From the NCBI GenBank assembly GCA_022414725.1, contig CM039464.1, positions 28,033,120 through 28,097,119 on the forward strand: a stretch of DNA of 64,000 bases. The letters are read 5' to 3'. Below are positions 38,639 through 49,801 of the stretch, one piece after another. Each line of letters starts with the position of its first letter. Within the stretch, counting starts at the first letter, position 1. The notes under the pieces were generated by a model, which was not told where the DNA came from, did not search any database, and saw nothing but the letters and a program-made list of their open reading frames with translations. Made by a program: the position numbers and the translations under genes. This stretch comes from Microglena sp. YARC (lineage: Eukaryota; Chlorophyta; Chlorophyceae; Chlamydomonadales; Chlamydomonadaceae).

Positions 38639-41600
38639 ATGGAGAGTCCAGGGACTGACCTGGCGCACATGTTCAATGTGCTGCTGGTGGACGATGATAC
38701 ATGCTGCAGCCTGACTGTTGCCACCTTGCTTACTAAGATTGGCCACTATCGAGTGTCCCGAGCCTCTAATGTGGGAGACGCCTTGCAGCTCCTCGATGCA
38801 GCGCAGGGCACTGAAAACCGGTACGACTTAATTCTTACCGATCTCGTCATGCCCGAAGTCACGGGTTTCGATCTCATGTTGGAGTGCAGTAAGCGAGGTC
38901 ACCACATTCCAGTTGTGGTAATGTCCTCCCATGACAGCCAGGACAGTGTTATGCGCGCGTTCGAATGCGGGGCCGCAGACTTCTTAATCAAACCCATCCG
39001 ACGGAATGAAGCTGCTACTCTGTGGCAGCACGTCTGGAGGGCGAATCGGCCGAAAGGCGAGGAGGTGTCTGCGACGCCTACCCCTCCCCTTCGAACCGAG
39101 GAAGTAACAACAGGTGCAGGCGTATCGAATTCCCCTTTAGATTCAGGGGATCCGACCAGCTTGGACTCCGCTGACAACAAGAATGGTAGTAGTGGAGTCA
39201 GCACCAGCCTGGCTGAGCATGACCAGGACTCAGGCAATAGGAAGCACGCCAGAGAATCAGCAGGGGATAGTTCAGATATATCCATCAAGCAGGCACATAC
39301 ACAAGCTATGGATTCACCTGGCCACTGCGAACCTGCTGTAGCTGCTGTACATGTAGATCTACAGGCAGCTGCCGCACTGTTCAACTCCAGGCGCCTCAAG
39401 ATGCAGGGGAAAGATGGTAGAGGCAGCAGCATGGATGGCTCCTCTGATCCCTCCCGCCAGTCCTCCGGCTCCCACCTCCCCTCCAGCCCTGCAGTCAACA
39501 AACTGCCCCTCTTCCGGCCCCATGCCCTCTGTTCAGCAAATAGTGATGCAAGTGGCTCATTAGGCTCTCTTCCCCCTGGCCTGCGTGAGCTGGCAGAGCT
39601 GGGTACGGCTAGGCAGCAGCAGCAACAGCAGTACGTTGTACGGCACACACCCCAGGATCCCAAGTGTAGTGCTGTGAAGTACAAGGACAAAGCCCGGACA
39701 AGTGGATCCAATGCTCTGGTGGACACGCTCAATCACTCGGACAGATCTGCATTTACTGCCGTTACTGTCTTTCTCCCTCGCATCCTAGGTGAGCCTTTAG
39801 CCTACTTCTAGCTTACTGTACTCTTAGCTTAATATGCTTTATAAGCTTTTTGCTTTTCGCTTTACCTTTTAGCATGAGCTTTAGCTGCTTCTAGGTACAA
39901 TTTACAGTTTGGGTACACTTACGCAGGCACAAGGATGTTCAAATATCATGTACTGTGTTCCTTGCATCATGTGCTTGTATGTTGCCTAAAGAGTTCTGAT
40001 AAAATAGTGTGGACTTCCTGTATAAATGCAAGGTGTGAAAGTGAAACATTGGCAGGTGGGGGTTTCGAATGCTGAACTTTTTGACGAAAATTTCAGCTAG
40101 CACTAAAAATCTCATCTATCATCCGAATTTCCAGCCTGCCTAAAGAATCAAATACTTCCTCGGCAGCTAGGTCACTCACTTACCTCCCCCCCCACCCCAC
40201 ATCACGCCCCACCTCCCACCCCACCACACCTCTCAGCCCACCCCAGGCCATCCGTGGTGAACACGTGTCGACCATCGTCATGTCATTGATATGGGCATAA
40301 AGTGACGACGTTTACCATTTTTAACCATATCCATGTTGACCATTACCATTTTGACCACTACCATTCTGACCATTACCATTCTCTACAGGAGACCAAGCGG
40401 CAGGAGATATGGCCCCATACAGCTCCAAACCAGCCAGCTGGCTTCCCCCTCTCCCCGGCGTCCTTCTATCCCTTCAGAAGACAGCCTGCAAACAGCCCGA
40501 GCCCTGCCCCACAGACATCAAGCTTGAACAGGCCCCCCCTTTGAACCTCCATCTCGAGGAAATGGCAGGAACAAGCGGTTTGTCAGCATCAGGCAAAGAG
40601 CTGTCAGCCATCATGGGGCAATCCTTCACTTTGGCCCCTGGTCACCTGCAGCCTGCGCCTGCTATCCACCTGCCTGACAGCGTGGCACATTTCATTCGTG
40701 CTCTGTCCACCCGACCCGGAGACTCCTGGTGGCCTAACTCAGCGCCCGCCCAGCCCAACTCTTCCTCACCCATCACCCTCCCAGTGATTCAAAGCCTCGC
40801 CTTTGGCTCTGAAACCACTGCCAACTCGGGCAGCGGGCTGGTGGCCAGCAGTGGCAAGCCCCACTCTGTATACCGCGCTGAAGCTGTGGCCAAGTATTTG
40901 GAGAAGCGAAAGCACAGGGTGTTCCACAAGAAGGTGTGAAACGTTTCCCTCACCTTCACCTTCACCTTCCCTCACCTTCACCTTCTCTCACCTTCACCTT
41001 CACTTTCTATCCCCTTCACCATCCCCTCACCTTCCCTTCACCTTCACCTTTCCTCACCTTCTATCCCCTTCACCTTCCCCTCACCTTCCCTTCACCTTCA
41101 CCTTCCTTCACCTTCTATCCCCTTCACCATCCCCTCACCTTCTATCTCCTTCCCCTTCCCCTCACCTTCACCTTTCCTCACCTTCACCTTCACCTTCCTT
41201 CACCTTCTATCCCCTTCACCGTCCCCTCATCTTCCCTTCACCTTCACCTCCCCTTTCCTTCTATCCCCTTCACCATCCCCTCACCTTCACCTTCACCTTC
41301 TATCCCCTTCACCGTCCCCTCACTTCCCCTTCACCTTCACCTTCCCTCACCTTCTGTCCCCTTCACCTTCCCCTCACCTTCCCTTCACCTTCACCTTCCT
41401 TCACCTTCTATCCCCTTCACCATCCCCTCACCTTCTATCTCCTTCCCCTTCCCCTCACCTTCACCTTTCCTCACCTTCACCTTCACCTTCCTTCACTTTC
41501 TATCCCCTTCACCGTCCCCTCATCTTCCCTTCACCTTCACCTCCCCTTTCCTTCTATCCCCTTCACCATCCCCTCACCTTCACCTTCACCTTCACCTTCT

Positions 41601-44600
41601 ATCCCCTTCACCGTCCCCTCACTTCCCCTTCACCTTCACCTTCCCTCACCTTCTGTCCCCTTCACCTTCCCCTCACCTTCCCTTCACCTTCACCTTCCTT
41701 CACCTTCTATCCCCTTCACCATCCCCTCACCTTCTATCTCCTTCCCCTTCCCCTCTCCTTCACCTTCCCTCACCTTCACCTTCACCTTTCTTCACCTTCT
41801 ATCACCTTCACCGTCCCCTCACCTTCCCTTCACCTTCACCTCCCCTTTCCTTCTATCCCCTTCACCATCCCCTCACCTTCACCTTCACCTTCACCTTCTA
41901 TCCCCTTCACCGTCCCCTCACTTCACCTTCACCTTCACCTTCCCTCACCTTCTATCCCCTTCACCTTCCCCTCACCTTCCCTTCACCTTCACCTTCCTTA
42001 ACCTTCTATCCCCTTCACCATCCCCTCACCTTCTATCTCCTTCACCTTCCCCTCACCTTCAACTTCCCTCACCTTCACCTTCCTTCACCTTCTATCCCCT
42101 TCACCGTCCCCTCACCTTCCCTTCACCTTCACCTCCCCTTTCCTTCTATCCCCTTCACCATCCCCTCACCTTCACCTTCCCTCACCTTCACCTTAACCTT
42201 CTATCCCCTTCACCTTCACCTTCCCTTACCTTCTATCCCCTTCACCATCCCCTCACCTTCCCTTCACCTTCACCTTCCTTCACCTTCTATCCCCTTCACC
42301 TCACCTTCCCTTCACCTTCACCTTCCCTTACCTTCTATCCCCTTCCCCTTCACCTCACCTTAACCCTCACCTTCCCCTCACCTTCACCTTCACCTTCACC
42401 CTCACCTTCATGCTGCATTCTAGACCTCATACTTCGAGCTTCCACCCATAAAAAACATGAGAACACCACCTTGTTACTCAACTCTTCAGCCTACAGACAC
42501 AAACGTTTTTTCTGGCCTGCTTATATAGGTGTTGGTGGTTGTCCCCAGTGCAAGCACCTGGGCTGGCCCTCTCGACCTCGCGCCTCATAACAAGGCATAT
42601 TATTATTTATTGATTAATTAATTTATTTATTCACATTTATTCGGATTTTATTTATTTGTTTATTTATTTGTGGGTGCGCTACGAGGGCATAAAGTGGCTG
42701 TCACAGGCACACCCCCGAGTGCGAGGCCAGTTTGTGAAGTCTTGATCACCTGTTCCAAAAATGTACCTCACTACAAAACTCCATTTTCCAGCAAACTTTT
42801 TGCTGGCCTGTTTTTGTAGGTGCGCTATGAGAGCAGAAAGTGGCTAGCACAGGCATGCTCTGCGTGCAAGGCAAATTTGTGAAGTGTGGATCACCTGTTC
42901 CAAAAATGTACCTCACTAAAAAAAAACATTTTTCAGCCATTGTAAACAAAAATTATGCTGGTCAACTTTTGAATGTGTGCTATGAGAGCAGAAAGCGGCT
43001 AGTGCAAGCAGGCCCCAGGGTGTGAGGCCAGTTTGTGAAGGATTGATCACCTGTTCCAAAATGTACCTCACTGTATAAAACTCCCTTTTAAGCAAACATT
43101 CTGCTGGCCTGTATATATTCGTAGGTGCGCTATGAGAGCAGAAAGCGGCTAGCACAAGCAAGCCCTCTAAGTGCGAGGCCAATTTGTGAAGTATTGATCA
43201 CCTGTTCCAAAAATGTACCTCACTAAAAAAACTCATTTTTAAACAACATTTCAGCTGGCCTGTATTTATAGGTGCGCTATGAGAACAGAAAGCGGCTCCC
43301 CGAGGCACGCCCCCGAGCGCGAGGCCAATTCGTACAGTATGGATCACCTGTTCCAAAATTGTACCTCACTAAGAAAAACTATTTTTTATACAAAATTTCT
43401 GCTGGACTGTATTTATAGGTGCTCTATGAGAGCAGAAAGCTGCTAGCCGAGGCACGCCCCCGACTGCGAGGCCAGTTTGGGAAGTATGGATCACCTGTGC
43501 CAAAAATGTACTTCAATAAAAAAACTCAATTTTAAGCCATTTTAAACAAAAAATATGCTGGCCTGTATCTGTAGGTGCGCTATGAGAGCAGAAAGCGGCT
43601 AGCCGAAGCAAGCCCCAGGGTGCGAGACCAGATAGTGAAGTATGGATCAACTGTGCCAAAAATGTACTTCACTAAAAAAACTCCTTTTCAGCCATTTATA
43701 ACAAAATTTCTGCTGGCCTGTAATTATAGGTGCGCTATGAGAGCAGAAAGCGGTTAGCCGAGGCACGCCCCAGGGTGCGAGGCCAGTTTGTCAAGTATGT
43801 TGCTGCGCCTGCGGAGGAGAAGGGGAGAGCTGCTGAGACTGCAGACAGTGGCGCTGACAGGAGTGGCTGCGATAGCTCTGGAAACCGAAGTGGTCCATAT
43901 GAAGGAGAGCGGGTAAGCTGAAGCCTCTGTTTTTTCTCCGTGCGATGCGTCACAAATTGAGCGACTCGGTGCGACTCTAGTGCGACGCGCTGCCCCCCCA
44001 AGCGCGGAACCCGGAGCCCGGGGGGGTCAGGGGGCATTCCTGACTAATTTAGCCGGACCCATGCGTCGCCATGCACCGACAGAATGGCGACGTGTCACAT
44101 ATAAAAGTGTCTGGAGCTTCAACTCACTGTTCTGTTCCCTTCTGTCCTGTCCTGTTGTGACATGTTATGAAATGTGATTTTTGCTTCTGTTATGTTGTGA
44201 TGTGTTCTGTTCTGGTATGGTATGGCATTTTTTGCCCCCTCCTGTCATGTGATGTATTGTGTTGTGTAGTACTGTGTAGTAAAGTGTAACGTAAAGTAAA
44301 GCAGTCGATATCTACCGCTGACGCATACCGTAGATAGATGAACAGACGGACAAGCGGATGGATGGGTGGATGGAGGCAAAGGTGGGTGGGTGGTTAGATG
44401 TGTTATTAGTTTCCCCGTGATACAAGCTTGCATGGTACTTATGTTGTTCTATTGGTGGTTTGCCCCAATGCAAGCAGACAGGCTGGCCCCTCAACCTCTC
44501 GCCTTGTAAGTAGGCGTACTATTTATTTATTTATTTATCTCATATTTATCTCATATTTATCTCATATTTATTTATTTATTTATTTATCTCATATTTATTT

Positions 44601-44910
44601 ATTTATTTATTTATCTCATATTTATCTCATATTTATTTATTTCTTTATTTATTTATCTCATATTTATTTATTTATTCCTCCTTGACACACGCTTTGATGG
44701 GACCTTTTGTTATTACCACGAAACTAAGTTCCCCACATTCCATTCTTCACACACCCCATGCGCCCATCTACACACCCCATGCGCCCATCTACACACCCCA
44801 TGCGCCCATCTACACACCTCACTCTCACCCCTCCACTCCATTATCTGCAGGATGCTGCTGGTGCTCTTGCTGCCCTTGGTACTGTGGACAGTGGTGGCTG
44901 CAGCAACTGA
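38639..44910 (+). CDS. PRR: Pseudo-response regulator with CCT motif (PRR/TOC1-like), four exons
   Basis: Exons 38,639-39,788, 40,389-40,933, 43,730-43,912 and 44,851-44,910 join in matching phases (1, 0, 0) to about 645 residues. Residues about 12-140 form a receiver domain: LLVDDD acid pocket, YDLILTDLVMP with the phospho-acceptor Asp kept, VVVMSSHDS and FLIKPIRRNE with the conserved Lys. A long low-complexity linker includes a QQQQQQ-type run. The CCT motif is split: EAVAKYLEKRKHRVFHKK ends exon 2 and VRYESRKRLAEARPRVRGQF begins exon 3. Plant PRRs of this type act in the nucleus in the circadian clock and light-regulated transcription. The start ATG follows an in-frame GTG. Exon 4 (DAAGALAALGTVDSGGCSN) is less certain; otherwise translation would stop at 43,921. 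Confidence 0.85.
40950..42412 (+). repeat. 1.46-kb (CTTCAC)n-based array in PRR intron 2
   Basis: Pyrimidine-rich repeats of caccttcaccttc with a higher-order unit including ctatccccttcaccatcccc. The plus strand is almost free of G outside caccgtcccc variants. It starts right after the exon 2 donor and creates 475-595-codon Pro/Ser/Phe frames that are not genes. Confidence 0.95.
42515..42665 (+). repeat. Dispersed repeat ending in ATTT-rich sequence
   Basis: ggtggttgtccccagtgcaa, ggctggccctctcgacctcg and then (atttattt) sequence pair with 44,446-44,690 (gtggtttgccccaatgcaag; ggctggcccctcaacctctc). It may be a SINE-like family with an AT-rich tail. Confidence 0.55.
42674..43729 (+). repeat. 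Seven extra copies of the PRR CCT-completing exon
   Basis: Exon-like starts lie at 42,674, 42,830, 42,975, 43,125, 43,272, 43,419 and 43,575, spaced 145-156 bp, with the canonical copy at 43,730. Most keep the acceptor (ggcctgtatttatag/GTG class); copies 1 and 3 have lost AG. The copies at 43,272, 43,419 and 43,575 read through the CCT half without a shift. Copies 2 and 4 are shifted, copy 3 hits TGA early, and copy 1 encodes a full CCT half followed at once by stop. No donor follows the CCT part, so a used copy would be an alternative terminal exon. Confidence 0.85.
43930..44100 (+). repeat. Family F dispersed G-rich element
   Basis: Contains gtgcgatgcgtcacaaattg, agcgactcggtgcgactc and ctgactaatttagccggacc. 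It lies in PRR intron 3. Related copies: 51,885-52,075, 55,212-55,400, 55,840-56,040 (-) and, in part, 61,241-61,366. Confidence 0.65.
44446..44690 (+). repeat. Dispersed repeat with (ATTT)n / tctcatattt tail
   Basis: Sister of 42,515-42,665. Its tail is an array of atttatttatttatctcat units. Lies in PRR intron 3. Confidence 0.6.
44745..44820. repeat. 19-bp tandem repeat
   Basis: Four units of cacaccccatgcgcccatct just before the putative last PRR exon. Confidence 0.85.
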
Positions 44911-45309
44911 TTATCTGAGGATGCTCACTACGGGGGCCAGGCCCCTGGGTATGGGAAAGGGAGAGGGTAAAATCAGGGCTCTGCGGATTCTGTTGATGAG
45001 CCTTAGCTGGCTTGTCGGGCAAGTGTTACCTAGTCTAAGAGAAGTGGCACTACTGACTAATGCCATTCCACCATGGGGATGGCAGGCTAGCGTGTCTGAC
45101 TACCGTCACGGCACCATGGGGATGACATGCTAGAGTGTCTGGCTACTGTCATTCTGGTAAGGGTTTCCTGCCCTTTACACAGGTATTGCTTCACGAGAGT
45201 TTCACTTAGCGGCAGTGTCACTGCCTTAAAAGTGACCCAGGGGAGGCGATCAGTGCTACGAGGACTTGCCTGACTCATACAAAAACACTGTTTCTTTTTT
45301 AGCTACGCA

Positions 45310-45470
45310 TAGCAGCTTCTAGACAGCTCCCTTTGCCTGTCTTCGGGTCCAAACCTGAAGCTAACCATTGCATCTGGAAGCTGTCATGACAGACATTCCA
45401 CTGGAGCTGAAAGCTTTGGACTTGAGCCAGTGGCTGGTTCATGGAGCTGGCTGGATGCTGCCAGGCGTAG
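45310..45470 (+). mobile_element. Family E MITE-like element
   Basis: Begins agcagcttctagacagctcc and ends ggagctggctggatgctgcc, near reverse complements. The interior includes gcatctggaagctgtcatga. About 160 bp, no coding potential. Confidence 0.7.
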
Positions 45471-46211
45471 TTCAAACAAGAAACATTGAATGAAAACCAG
45501 TAGTTCAGTAAACCTTGCTTACTAGGAATGTGTGATGATTTAGATTGTCAGCGATACAAACAAGCAATGGTTTACAATCGTCGTCTGGTCCAGAACGTCA
45601 TCCAGCTAAGCTTCATCCGGAGCTTTTGTGAATCCTAAATAAGGTATCCTCACCCTAAAGAACCTGTGACTTGATGAAACACCACCTCCACCCACCCATC
45701 TTGCTTCCACCCACCACCCTCACCCCCACCATACCATTTACAAAATTTGAGATTTTCATATTGCCTGCATGTTGGTCTGCATGCCCCCTGAACACCCATC
45801 AAGTATTTTGGCAAAAGAATCAAGTTTCGTCTTGAGTTATTGTCTACGGACCCTCCTCCTCCCTTCGTGGCTCTATCTAGTCAACTAGGCATATGGAGCC
45901 ACTTACATCTTGACGGGACGCTAGTTCACATGGTATGATCTTGATGCTGAATCTACATCTTTCGTGGCATGTTACGTCTCGTGACTCCATCTGCCTAGTT
46001 GACTAGATGAGTGGGAGTGGCTGTTTCTGTTTTTTCTTCCTGTCCCGTAGTTTTCTTCTGGTCTCAAGGAGTGACTGTCTCTGGGTCTTTTCCTTCTGGT
46101 CCTGTGGTTCGTATAAGTCAGTGTGTATAGGCATGCATCTGAGCAATGGTATGCTACACCATTGGACAAGCATGCATTTTCTTTTTCACTGTTTCTTTTT
46201 TGGTCTACAAG
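45471..46211. other. No recognisable feature
   Basis: Two similar motifs (gttgactagatgagtgg and gtcaactaggcatatgg) face each other. No gene, tandem repeat or dispersed family is seen. Confidence 0.4.
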
Positions 46212-46370
46212 TAGCAGCTTCTAAGCAGCTCCCTTCCCTGTCCTTGGGTGAAACCTGAATCCAGCTGGTGTGTCGGAGGGCGGACACGGCGAGCATTCCA
46301 ATGCAGCTGCAAGCTTTGGGGTTGACCCAGTGGCTAGCTAATGGGGCTGGCCGGAAGCTGCCATGGGTAG
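46212..46370 (+). mobile_element. Family E MITE-like element
   Basis: Begins tagcagcttctaagcagctc and ends ggctggccggaagctgcc. The interior has attccaatgcagctgcaagc. Same orientation as the 45.3-kb copy, and both are followed by caaaagaagcagtg-like or caaacaagaaac sequence. Confidence 0.7.
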
Positions 46371-46790
46371 TCCCCAAAAGAAGCAGTGCCCTTTGTTGAG
46401 GTAGTACGCCTGTGCAGCCGCCCCGAACCGCACAGTCCAAACCAGTCACATTCTCCCAACCTTGGACTTGGGCTATATGTTGCAGTCCCTTGGATGCCCT
46501 TCCTGTCCCCTTTCCTTTCTGTCCCCTTTCTTTTCTGTCCCCTTTCCTTTCTGTACCCTACCCCCTAGCAATTTCTCTTTCTACTCCTGAATCTTCGTCG
46601 GCTGCCTGAAAGCTGATTTTGCAGACACTATTGGTCTGCAAAGAGACTGTGGTCTTGGTCCGCGTTCTTTGTCTGTGTACAGACCAAGTCAAAGCATGCA
46701 GACTGCGTGCTTTGCTTCTTTCATTTTCAGGCTTCTTTCCATTTTCGAAATCAACAAATGCTTTTTTATTCCCAACCTGAGGGATGAAAA
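46371..46790. other. Pyrimidine repeats and unassigned sequence
   Basis: Three to four copies of ctgtcccctttcctttctg at about 46,505-46,560; otherwise nothing recognisable. Confidence 0.45.
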
Positions 46791-46799
46791 GCCCTAAAT

Positions 46800-47000
46800 C
46801 AGCCAATGCAGAACTCAAGGCTCGTGATGTCCAGCATATCAGATATCAGATCCACAAATCAGATATGTCCGTGAATGCAGAACTCAAGGCTCATGATGTC
46901 CAGCATATCAGATATCAGATCCACAAATCAAATATGTCCGTGAATGCAGAACTCAAGGCTCGTGATGTCCAGCATATCAGATATCAGATCCACAAAGAAA
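46800..47000. repeat. 69-bp tandem repeat, three copies
   Basis: Units contain gcagaactcaaggctcgtga and tgtccagcatatcagatatc, spaced 69 bp. The multiple-of-3 period keeps a frame open; no protein motif. Confidence 0.9.
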
Positions 47001-47049
47001 CGCAAGCTTTTCTTGTAGCCATATATCAGCAGCTGGAGCAGTCCTCAAT

Positions 47050-47285
47050 TAGTTATTTATCTAATTATCTTTCTGTGTTGTCGGTTCAAACTATGCCAGA
47101 GTGCCCTGTGCCTGCCTCGTTTGTGTGTGTATGTGTGGTGGGTGTACATGTGTGTATGTGTTATTTATCTAATTATCTTCCTGTGTTGTCGGTTCAAACT
47201 ATGCCAGAGTGCCCTGTGCCTGCCTCGTTTGTGTGTGTATGTGTGGTGGTGGTGGTGGTGGTGGTGGTGGGGGGGGGGGGGGGGC
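47050..47285. repeat. 108-bp tandem duplication and (GGT)n/G run
   Basis: Two copies of a block with gttatttatctaattatctt and ggttcaaactatgccagagt at 108-bp spacing, followed by (gtg)n and a G tract. Confidence 0.85.
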
Positions 47286-47436
47286 ACTCATCACACCCTT
47301 GCACTGTTGACTGATTCATAATGAACTCAAGTATAGGGTTTATTTGGGTTACTTGCAGGAACAGCTTTCAATCCATGAAAGAATCCCTATTTTGACCAGG
47401 GATAGATGTTATGGGGTTGCTTGGTAGTACAAGAAT

Positions 47437-47645
47437 AATTCTTATAAGGTTATATACGCCGGCAATTCGGCATCTAATCGTCTGCAGAATACAAAACTTC
47501 CCACCGTGCGATAACTAAGGAAAACAGGGAGTATGACAGGGTTTGAACTCATATAGATTATAGACATGCCCAGGTCTGTACACTGACAGTTTAACGACTT
47601 AGTGGACAGGGGTAGACAGGGGTTCTACTCTACCAATGCAGCTAT
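47437..47645 (-). mobile_element. Second tRNA-derived SINE family, copy 2
   Basis: Shares ggcatctaatcgtctgcag and ccgtgcgataactaaggaaa with 14,165-14,365. The minus-strand head has gcattggtagagtagaac and gagttcaaaccctgtc (A- and B-box positions). Confidence 0.55.
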
Positions 47646-47700
47646 CGGTCATCTGTAACAGATGACCTATAGGTGCATCCTTAGAGTAGTATGTACAGAC

Positions 47701-47845
47701 CAGGGTACCACATTTTGTCAAATTGGTTAGCGCTTAGAGGTGCAAAAAGCGCAAAACTGAGCGCTGCGCCCACTGGGGGTTGCAAAAACTGCGCAAAACG
47801 CGCAGTGGGGCTCAAAAAGCGTGAGCTAAATCGCACTGCCGTGCT
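47701..47845. mobile_element. Degenerate copy of the CAGGGTA hAT-like MITE
   Basis: Starts cagggtaccacattttgtca and contains the caaaaagcgcaaaactgagc and ttgcaaaaactgcgcaaaa blocks found in the element at 63,451-63,637 (other orientation). The right terminus is not recognisable. Confidence 0.6.
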
Positions 47846-47863
47846 CGCTGTTTCGTTTGTTGG

Positions 47864-48038
47864 CTACCCATATCAGCTTCCATCCAGCTCCATTAGCCAG
47901 GTACTGGGTCAAGCCATAGCTTTCAGCTGCATTGGAATGTCTGTCATACCAGCATTAAAACGCACTAGCTAGCTTCGGGTTTGGCCCAAGAACATGGAAC
48001 ATGGAACATGGAGCTGTCTGGAAGCTGCTACGTGTAGC
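47864..48038 (-). mobile_element. Family E MITE-like element, inverted
   Basis: Starts tcagcttccatccagctcca and ends gagctgtctggaagctgcta. The interior is reversed relative to the 45-46 kb copies. A partial piece follows at 48,172-48,230. Confidence 0.65.
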
Positions 48039-48339
48039 CTAAAGAAGAAGCAGTGCCTCCCTGTCCAAGATCTGGGACTCCGGGTAACGAAAACTTAAGT
48101 TCAAATTCATAAGCAGATTATGGAGATGCTTGGATTACCAACTGTAGATTCCATAGCTTTTCAGCTTTTAACAGCAGCTTCTAGGCAGCTCCCTGAGCCA
48201 GCCACCGGGCTAAGCCCCAAGATTTCAACAGTACTGGAAAGCTGATTCTGCTAGCTTCCATAGAGTAGGGAGATGCTTTGGTTGCCTCCTCTAGATTCTT
48301 CATCCAAAACCTCAGCTGACTGCAGCTGTAGATTCTACT

Positions 48340-48533
48340 TTTTGGCAGAGCCCCCTCTTCAAGGGGGTGGGAACGCCCAGGGTCACCCCGTTGTCCCCCT
48401 GTGTGTGTGACCGTCTGACCAAGACGAAGCCTGACACGTCAGCCAATGGTCTCGTAACTATATTGCTTTCCTTGCCACCTGTCGCTCCGTTGCGAATACT
48501 CTCTTTTTGGCGTCGCTGCATAGAACTTGTTGC
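48340..48533 (+). repeat. Family A dispersed element
   Basis: Near full-length: gagccccctcttcaaggggg, gcctgacacgtcagccaatg, gctttccttgccacctgtcg and gtcgctgcatagaacttgtt in order. Confidence 0.75.
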
Positions 48534-48738
48534 TGACTACGTACCTCGTTGCTGATGCACTGACCAGGCCAGTCAGGAACACTAGAACCAGGCAAAATAC
48601 TCTTTCCACCACCATCAACAAAAACCTCTGCTGACTCCGGATGACTGAGTATTTTGATGTTTTCCTGGATTGTGTGGGGTCAGGATCCAGCTACCAGAAA
48701 GTGTTGGGCAGATTGGATTGAATTGGTTTGTTCCACAG

Positions 48739-48823
48739 TTACCGCAGGCGCGAGACCCCCGTGGAAGCCATGGGGCATTCCAAGCAGATACGACACTTCA
48801 AAGACTTGTCCAGCTATGAGAAG
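48739..48823 (+). CDS. Unassigned exon candidate
   Basis: An 85-bp exon between acceptor tttgttccacag and donor gagaag/gttaga. It encodes YRRRETPVEAMGHSKQIR followed by HFKDLSSYEK, ending phase 0. It looks like a conserved internal exon, but I cannot name the protein, and no partner exon is certain. A short duplicate of its end (atccagctatgagagcgtt) follows the donor. Confidence 0.45.
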
Positions 48824-48988
48824 GTTAGATCCAGCTATGAGAGCGTTGGGGCTGGTACCTGAAGTTTTTGGTATCCATAGGCTGCTTTAGGGCTGTAATT
48901 TTAGCAGTACAGGTTGACAGCACAGGGGACAAGATACCCAGGAATTTTCCTGGTTGGATTTTTCAAGCCCAGAGGCTGATCACCTCAA

Positions 48989-49089
48989 ATTGAAATTGAA
49001 ATTGTTACATCCGTGTTATACCGTTATTCACTGGACGTGAAGTTAAGGACACTATAGCGTAAGCCGGAGCTAGCTATAGTCACCGTAGA
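48989..49089 (-). mobile_element. 101-bp 3'-end-only copy of the large LINE family
   Basis: On the minus strand it carries ctagctccggcttacgctat and the tail gtaacaatttcaatttcaat. Flanking duplicates tgatcacctcaa (48,977-48,988 and 49,090-49,101) are perfect over 12 bp. Confidence 0.9.
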
Positions 49090-49101
49090 TGATCACCTCA
49101 A

Positions 49102-49801
49102 CTTTGATAACTTAAACTTGAACTCGACTTTGAGAGACAAACGGTATGATGCCCAGGAATGTGGCCTGCACGTTTCCATGCGAATACTTGGGTGTTTTGG
49201 TTCATTTATTTGAGTAGCTCGAGCCTGAAAGGCTGGAAGAGAGGATGTAATGATTTAGATTATAAGGTTATGTGAGGCTCTTACAGGGTTATTTATATAA
49301 GGGTATTTCACGAGCAAAAATCAACGCTTCCAGCCTATCGGACCCTCCAAAATATGTGTTTGGGGCGTGACTGTGTGAAGCGTAACGTTTTTGTTGTACC
49401 CAGTGGTGCAGTACATTCCTGCACCAGGGTGTACTTCAACAGTTTTGAGCAACCCGCTCCGACTTCTAAGTCTCGTGGATTGATTACTACAAGCCCAACC
49501 AGCCTTCAGACTGCTCACTGTGTGCAGGCAAGTACAAACCCTGCCTTTCCACACTTCTGACTTTCCTAAGCACATAATCAGGGTACTACAAAGAGCGCGC
49601 GGCAGCGCGTTAACGCTTTGAGCCGGTTATGTCCATTGGGCGCCCAGGTGTGGGAAACGTTTCGGATTTCAGATTCTTGGGTTGAGCTTCGGGAGTGCAC
49701 AATACTAAACGTATACGGATTTCAGATGCTTGGCTTGAGCGCTGGTCAGCCCGATACAACACGTTTCAGCAGTATGGAGTCTCTGGCTATGGCATTGGGC
49801 A
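49102..49801. other. Mostly unassigned sequence
   Basis: A possible plus-strand coding piece near 49,430-49,560 carries DYYKPNQPSDCSLCAGKYKP in one frame, but splice limits and neighbours are unclear. Nothing else is recognised. Confidence 0.3.

Noticed and set aside
40803..42590. Open frames of 475-595 codons rich in Ser/Pro/Phe
   Set aside because: They are translations of the CTTCAC-type array, open in more than one frame, starting inside PRR exon 2.
49430..49560. Transferrin-like exon (SDCSLCAGKYKPC)
   Set aside because: A single short match to a Cys-rich pattern, an in-frame stop just upstream and no convincing splice sites.
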